Source of the DNA: Halocaridina rubra
Taxonomy: Eukaryota; Arthropoda; Malacostraca; Decapoda; Atyidae
Reading direction: 5' to 3'
Assembly (NCBI GenBank): GCA_037179515.1
Contig: JAXCGZ010009977.1
Coordinates: 27,501 to 47,500, forward strand
DNA length: 20,000 nt
Shown piece after piece: positions 16,539-20,000 of the stretch (position 1 is the stretch's first letter; each line of letters begins with the position of its first letter). Under the pieces are notes generated by a model. That model ran no database searches. It was given only the letters and a program-made list of their open reading frames with translations, and was not told the origin of the DNA. Made by a program: the position numbers and the translations under genes.

Positions 16539-16606
<68 letters not shown>
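16324..16606 (+). repeat. Three (AG)n arrays with a repeated spacer
   Basis: AG runs at 16324-16373, 16412-16502 and 16543-16606. Both spacers contain the identical 20-mer ATGCAAGCACGTACATGGAA (16391-16410, 16521-16540). A trace of the same spacer flanks the array on each side. This is a higher-order tandem repeat of AG array plus spacer. Confidence 0.93.
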
Positions 16607-16609
<3 letters not shown>

Positions 16610-16769
16610 TAAATCTTTAAGCGATATTACAAAAGTCGTTTGGAAGAGACTTGGGTAAATACATGAATATTCCACTGGTTACAAAGAAGAAATTATTCTC
16701 TCCTCTGTTGCAGTTTTTTTTTTTTTTTAAACCAGGAAAATATTCAAGTAACTAAGATGAAGCGATGGG

Positions 16770-16990
16770 AGTAGACCAGCTACGACCGTCGGGTTCCAAG
16801 TCAGAAGATTCATACCCACTTACACCGTGGTTGACCCAAGCACGATGGTACCTGGAAATTGTGGCATCTCTTTATCCCCAAGGAGGTAAGAGGGATTAAT
16901 CGAAGTATATTAATTCCTTGAGAATGTTTATGCACTGACTCGGCCAGCCCCTTATATGGGGAATGCGGCTTTTGTATATGTATAAATGAA
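16770..16990 (+). mobile_element. Divergent SINE-like repeat sharing a 3' block with R1
   Basis: actcggccagccccttatat then ggggaatgcggcttttgtat resembles the 3' parts of R1 (gactccgccagcctcctttt). Upstream agtcagaagattcataccca and gggattaatcg faintly resemble SINE-A. Assignment is uncertain. Confidence 0.4.
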
Positions 16991-17093
16991 TTAGGAAGAA
17001 AAACAAATTGGACACAGGAAGAAATCCCATTTCATTGTAAAGTATATTTAATGTAGACTCTTCGATTAAAAATTGTTAGTTCGTCAGTTGACC

Positions 17094-17114
17094 TTATCTA
17101 TCTATCTATCTATC
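17094..17114. repeat. (TATC)n microsatellite
   Basis: Five TATC units. Confidence 0.9.
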
Positions 17115-17286
17115 ATAGTAGTATTAACATTTGCCAATATTTCTATAACAAAAGCATTATTAGAGTCGATGTTTTCTTCATATTATTATTATTAATATAA
17201 ATACACTTAAGAGGTCTTGTTCCTAGTTTAGTTTAAAACATATCAATTGAAAATAAAGTTACTGCAAACAGAGAAACTAAGAGACT

Positions 17287-17290
<4 letters not shown>

Positions 17291-17382
<92 letters not shown>
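17291..17382. repeat. (TA)46 microsatellite
   Basis: Perfect TA run, with unique DNA on both sides. Confidence 0.98.
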
Positions 17383-17385
<3 letters not shown>

Positions 17386-18036
17386 GATGAAAGGAAATAA
17401 GTATCAGTTTTTTTATCTGTAACATAATACATGTCTCATTTCGGAAACACGTCCGCACGAGTTCGGAAACACATCTGCAATTTGTCCATGTGTTCGATTA
17501 ATCAAATTTCACGGCTATTATCAATTCGAAAGCAAACTGGTTATAAAGATAACAGTCTGGATTGTTATCTATGTCGTTTGAGTAAAAACAGCAAATTAAT
17601 AATACGGTTTACACAACAAGTCACCACACTGTCCTGAATCGGATTACTCAAATTTCGCGTTCGCGTATTATTTGCTAAGAAAATAAGGAAATTAAAAGTT
17701 CGATCCTGGGTCCGTGGTTGGATTACCTTTCAGCGTCTTATGTCTTTACCTATTAAATTGGACAATTAAATGGGGGTCAGTGATTTCCTTTAGGTCTAGT
17801 CGTTTTATTCAGTAGGTAGCTGCAACAGACACACTGACTGCGGTTCCGGAGTGTTGTATTTTCAGTCCCTAGCCTCTGCCTTTCATGGGAGATCTTTAAC
17901 ATATATGTATATTGCTTAATAATAGGTAAAAAAAAACAGTGATTACTCACAATAATACTCTGAAACAAATACATTTCACATTGTCGAACTGTATTTTATT
18001 ATCAAATAGAAGAGCGAGGATAAAATATGCAAATTA
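17383..18036. other. Unique sequence, no gene found
   Basis: A 68-residue plus-strand frame (17431-17637) has two Cys pairs but no recognised fold, and its neighbours show no gene structure. gttcgatcctgg at about 17699 looks like an isolated B box, perhaps a worn SINE. Confidence 0.45.
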
Positions 18037-18147
18037 AATAAATAAATAAAAGCAAAAATGATCATCCCACGTTTCTCACAGAGAAAAATATCTGGGTATT
18101 TAAGATCATGCTTTCAAATAAATAAATTAATAAATAAATAAATAAAT
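18037..18147. repeat. (AAAT)n tracts
   Basis: taaataaataaa runs at 18037-18050 and about 18118-18147 separated by unique sequence. Confidence 0.8.
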
Positions 18148-18190
18148 GACAAAAACTGTACCACTCCTCAGAGGGAAAAAATTGCACACT

Positions 18191-18217
18191 CACGCACACA
18201 CACACGCGCGCGCGTGT
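18191..18217. repeat. Alternating purine-pyrimidine tract with 16-bp palindrome
   Basis: cacgcacacacacacgcg runs into ACACGCGCGCGCGTGT (18202-18217), a perfect palindrome. Such tracts favour Z-DNA under negative supercoiling. Confidence 0.75.
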
Positions 18218-18522
18218 TGATACTCAAATCAAGCATAAACACAACGTAAAGGAGGAAAATACTGTACCACTTGAGAAATATCATGCTGAAGTGCTCTCTA
18301 GCATGGCAAAGAACGTTTCCAAGGTTTTGTTTACATTATCGTATGCAATGCTTCTACGATTTCTCCATTAAATACGAGAGTTCACTCAAGAAAACGTTCC
18401 CAAGGACATGTGCGTTTACATGAAAATATTATATCTTGCAGGGATGTTGCTTTTATATTCTCTTTTAAAAGGGGGATTTTACTGAGAAATTTAGCATTGG
18501 AAAAGGTTACAAGGTTCGAAAA

Positions 18523-18632
18523 ACAATAAATTTATTATACGGCTTTTAAGTGTGTGTGTTTGTGTGTATGTGTGTGTGCATGCACATGCACAATAAATTT
18601 ATTATACGGCTTTTAAGTGTGTGTGTGTGTAA
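18523..18632 (+). repeat. Duplicated 27-bp block carrying (TG)n
   Basis: caataaatttattatacggc ttttaag followed by a TG run occurs twice (about 18523 and 18590). TG-array slippage or unequal exchange would explain it. Confidence 0.88.
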
Positions 18633-18750
18633 TTACCTCATTGTAGATACCTAACTGTACTCACAGCAAAGAGCCATATGCTTATAACTCCCCCGTCTTC
18701 TGGTCAGTTTCACTTTTTATTTGGTAAACTTATAATTCACTCTTTAATAT

Positions 18751-18766
18751 TTGTGTGTGTGTGCGG

Positions 18767-18831
<65 letters not shown>

Positions 18832-18847
18832 GGCGCGTGTGTGTGTC
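18751..18847. repeat. (TG)n microsatellite framed by cgggcg
   Basis: A TG run of about 60 bp flanked on each side by tgtgcgggcg, giving a roughly mirror-symmetric array. Confidence 0.95.
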
Positions 18848-19006
18848 CATATCTGCATTCACGCTTTGGAGGAGAGCATCCGTGCTTATAAAAGAAAAAA
18901 AACTATACTGAAAAGCAAATAATAAATAAACAAATTCATTGCATTTACTTATGGTAAAATACACCGCATGTTGTTACGGCCGGGTCTGAAAGCGGCTAAT
19001 GGCCAG

Positions 19007-19024
19007 AACTTCATGCATGAAGTT
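19007..19024. repeat. Perfect 18-bp palindrome
   Basis: AACTTCATGCATGAAGTT. No neighbour identifies it as an operator or binding site. Confidence 0.6.
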
Positions 19025-19109
19025 TGCTGCAGTTGTTATATTGTTTCCAAAATGTATAAACTGTATCATAATGTTAAAACTTTCAGAGAGGTTTTACAAT
19101 AAAGGAAGG

Positions 19110-19187
19110 AAGTTGTATCATATTATATTATATTATGTTATATCGTATTATATCAGATAACACTGTATTATAACATATATCATTATA
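19110..19187. repeat. Degenerate (TATTA)n tract
   Basis: tattatattatattatgtta with drift (tatcgtatta, tatcagataa). Confidence 0.8.
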
Positions 19188-19300
19188 GGCTCTAATGTTC
19201 ATACTATTTATAGGAGAAATTAATCTGCTCTTAGAGACTGATGCAATATCTAAACTCAAAATACAAATTTTTCAATATGTTTTGACGCGAAAGGAGACAA

Positions 19301-19302
<2 letters not shown>

Positions 19303-19372
<70 letters not shown>
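19303..19372. repeat. (TA)35 microsatellite next to foldback, left side
   Basis: A perfect TA run that stops 4 bp before the left arm of the inverted structure. Read on the minus strand it sits just past the end of a tRNA-like SINE. Confidence 0.97.
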
Positions 19373-19375
<3 letters not shown>

Positions 19376-19378
19376 TCA

Positions 19379-19460
19379 TTTTCTACCCCGACCGGGACTT
19401 GAACCTAGGCCTTATAATTACTAAGTAAAGGCGCTACCAATTACACCACAGAAGGTTAAA
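19379..19460 (-). mobile_element. tRNA-derived SINE, family D, left (minus) copy
   Basis: Minus-strand reading: ctgtggtgtaattggtagcg, cctttacttagtaattataa, ggcctaggttcaagtcccgg, tcggggtag. The B box GGTTCAAGTCC matches consensus exactly and the A box is TGGTGTAATTGG. tRNA-like spacing is retained. Confidence 0.75.
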
Positions 19461-19561
19461 AGGAATCAGACCTTATAGTTTATATCTGCTATGCTTAGGA
19501 ATGAACGCATTCTATCTGAATGCCACTATGTTCATATTTCAGATTTCCCAACCTCACTGGT

Positions 19562-19627
19562 AGGTTCAAGTCCCGGTCGAGGTAGAAAATTATTCATGTT
19601 TTCACATATGTAATGTGCTTATTTGGT
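19562..19627 (+). mobile_element. SINE-D partial copy inside the spacer
   Basis: Starts inside the B box (aggttcaagtcccggtcg) and continues aggtagaaaattattcatgt, tttcacatatgtaatgtgct, tatttggtt. It matches 19836-19901 almost base for base but lacks an A box. Confidence 0.75.
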
Positions 19628-19789
19628 TATTGTTGGTCCCAAATGAGATTGGGAGTTGAATTAAATGCGAAAACGAAACCACGAGTGAGGTTGGGGAATC
19701 TGTCATATGAACATAGTGGCATTCAGATAGAATGCGTTCATTCCTAAGTATAGCAGATATAAGCTATAAGGTCTAATTCCTTTTAACCT

Positions 19790-19903
19790 TCCATGGTGTA
19801 GTTGGTAGCGCCTTGACTTAGTAATTATAAGTCCTAGGTTTAAGTCCCGGTCGGGGTAGAAAATTAGTCATGTTTTCACATATGTAATTTGCTTATTTGG
19901 TTC

Positions 19904-19906
<3 letters not shown>
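19790..19906 (+). mobile_element. tRNA-derived SINE, family D, right (plus) copy
   Basis: A box TGGTGTAGTTGG (19794-19805), potential anticodon stem GACTTA/TAAGTC with a 7-base loop, B box GGTTTAAGTCC (19837-19847), then the shared tail gtaatttgcttatttggttc running into (TA)n. The acceptor stem is not intact, so it is not called a tRNA gene. Confidence 0.76.

Positions 19907-20000
<94 letters not shown>
19907..20000. repeat. (TA)n microsatellite, right side, cut by window end
   Basis: TA run following the SINE-D tail and continuing beyond the window. Confidence 0.97.

Larger units (their letters stand above)
19377..19864. mobile_element. Foldback structure with outward-pointing tRNA-like ends
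   Basis: Left arm 19377-19558 and right arm 19684-19864 are inverted repeats at high identity, with a 125-bp spacer. Each arm ends in a tRNA-derived SINE head pointing outward. The spacer contains a third, partial direct copy (ggttcaagtcccggtcga, about 19563) of the sequence that follows the right head. TA arrays flank both sides. It could be an inverted duplication of a SINE with (TA)n tail or a compound foldback element. Confidence 0.82.

Noticed and set aside
17431..17637. 68-residue plus-strand frame with Cys pairs
   Set aside because: Cys spacing fits no zinc-finger pattern that I know, and no neighbouring exon was found.
19790..19860. Functional tRNA gene
   Set aside because: Promoter boxes and an anticodon-like stem exist, but no 7-bp acceptor stem is formed and three related copies with shared tails show it is a SINE.

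Overview
The window looks like non-coding, repeat-saturated nuclear DNA from an arthropod, most likely a decapod crustacean. The pointers are very long AT, AG and TG microsatellites, many short TTAGG (arthropod telomere-type) runs, a dense set of tRNA-derived SINEs, and a dispersed repeat resembling one I recall from crab and shrimp sequence. That species link is from memory and not searched. I find no convincing host protein gene, rRNA gene, intact tRNA gene or CRISPR array. Almost every open frame is a shadow of a tandem repeat. The only sequence of clear protein-coding ancestry is three short C-terminal remnants of non-LTR retrotransposon polyproteins (3021-3185, 3372-3437, 4589-4666).

Layout. 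1-2015: AG, CT, TG and AC/TA microsatellites, a dispersed repeat called R1 here (245-430), three small palindromic elements built around TTAGG runs, and a 151-bp inverted-repeat element with TAA duplications (1463-1613). 2016-4860: mostly unique AT-rich DNA, LINE tails, a degenerate repeat of about 115 bp, and a second R1 plus TTAGG element. 4861-8320: a tRNA-derived SINE (5378-5536), a roughly 201-bp near-perfect palindrome (5615-5815), more SINEs, purine-rich triplet tracts and a SINE of a second family (7566-7770). 8327-9960: a 22-bp minisatellite, a head-to-head SINE pair, a 65-bp degenerate tandem repeat and a long ATT/ACT tract. 10150-12460: another TTAGG element, SINE pieces and three small tandem duplications. 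12580-13680: an AC/TA array and a 13-unit minisatellite of 45 bp plus variable GAG. 13680-16100: a 65-bp retroelement tail framed by an 18-bp duplication, a second copy of the long palindrome and several SINEs. 16100-20000: three AG arrays sharing one spacer, several TA and TG arrays, and at the end a foldback structure of about 490 bp whose arms end in tRNA-like sequences pointing outward, each followed by a TA array.

Nothing forms a pathway or operon. What the window shows is interplay of mobile and tandem elements: at least 13 pieces of one SINE family, three further tRNA-derived families or partial families, LINE 3' ends that probably belong to possible SINE partners, and two inverted-repeat DNA-element families with TTA/TAA/TTAA-type target duplications. 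The items most worth following are the twin long palindromes, the TTAGG-cored palindromic family, and the terminal foldback with tRNA-like ends.
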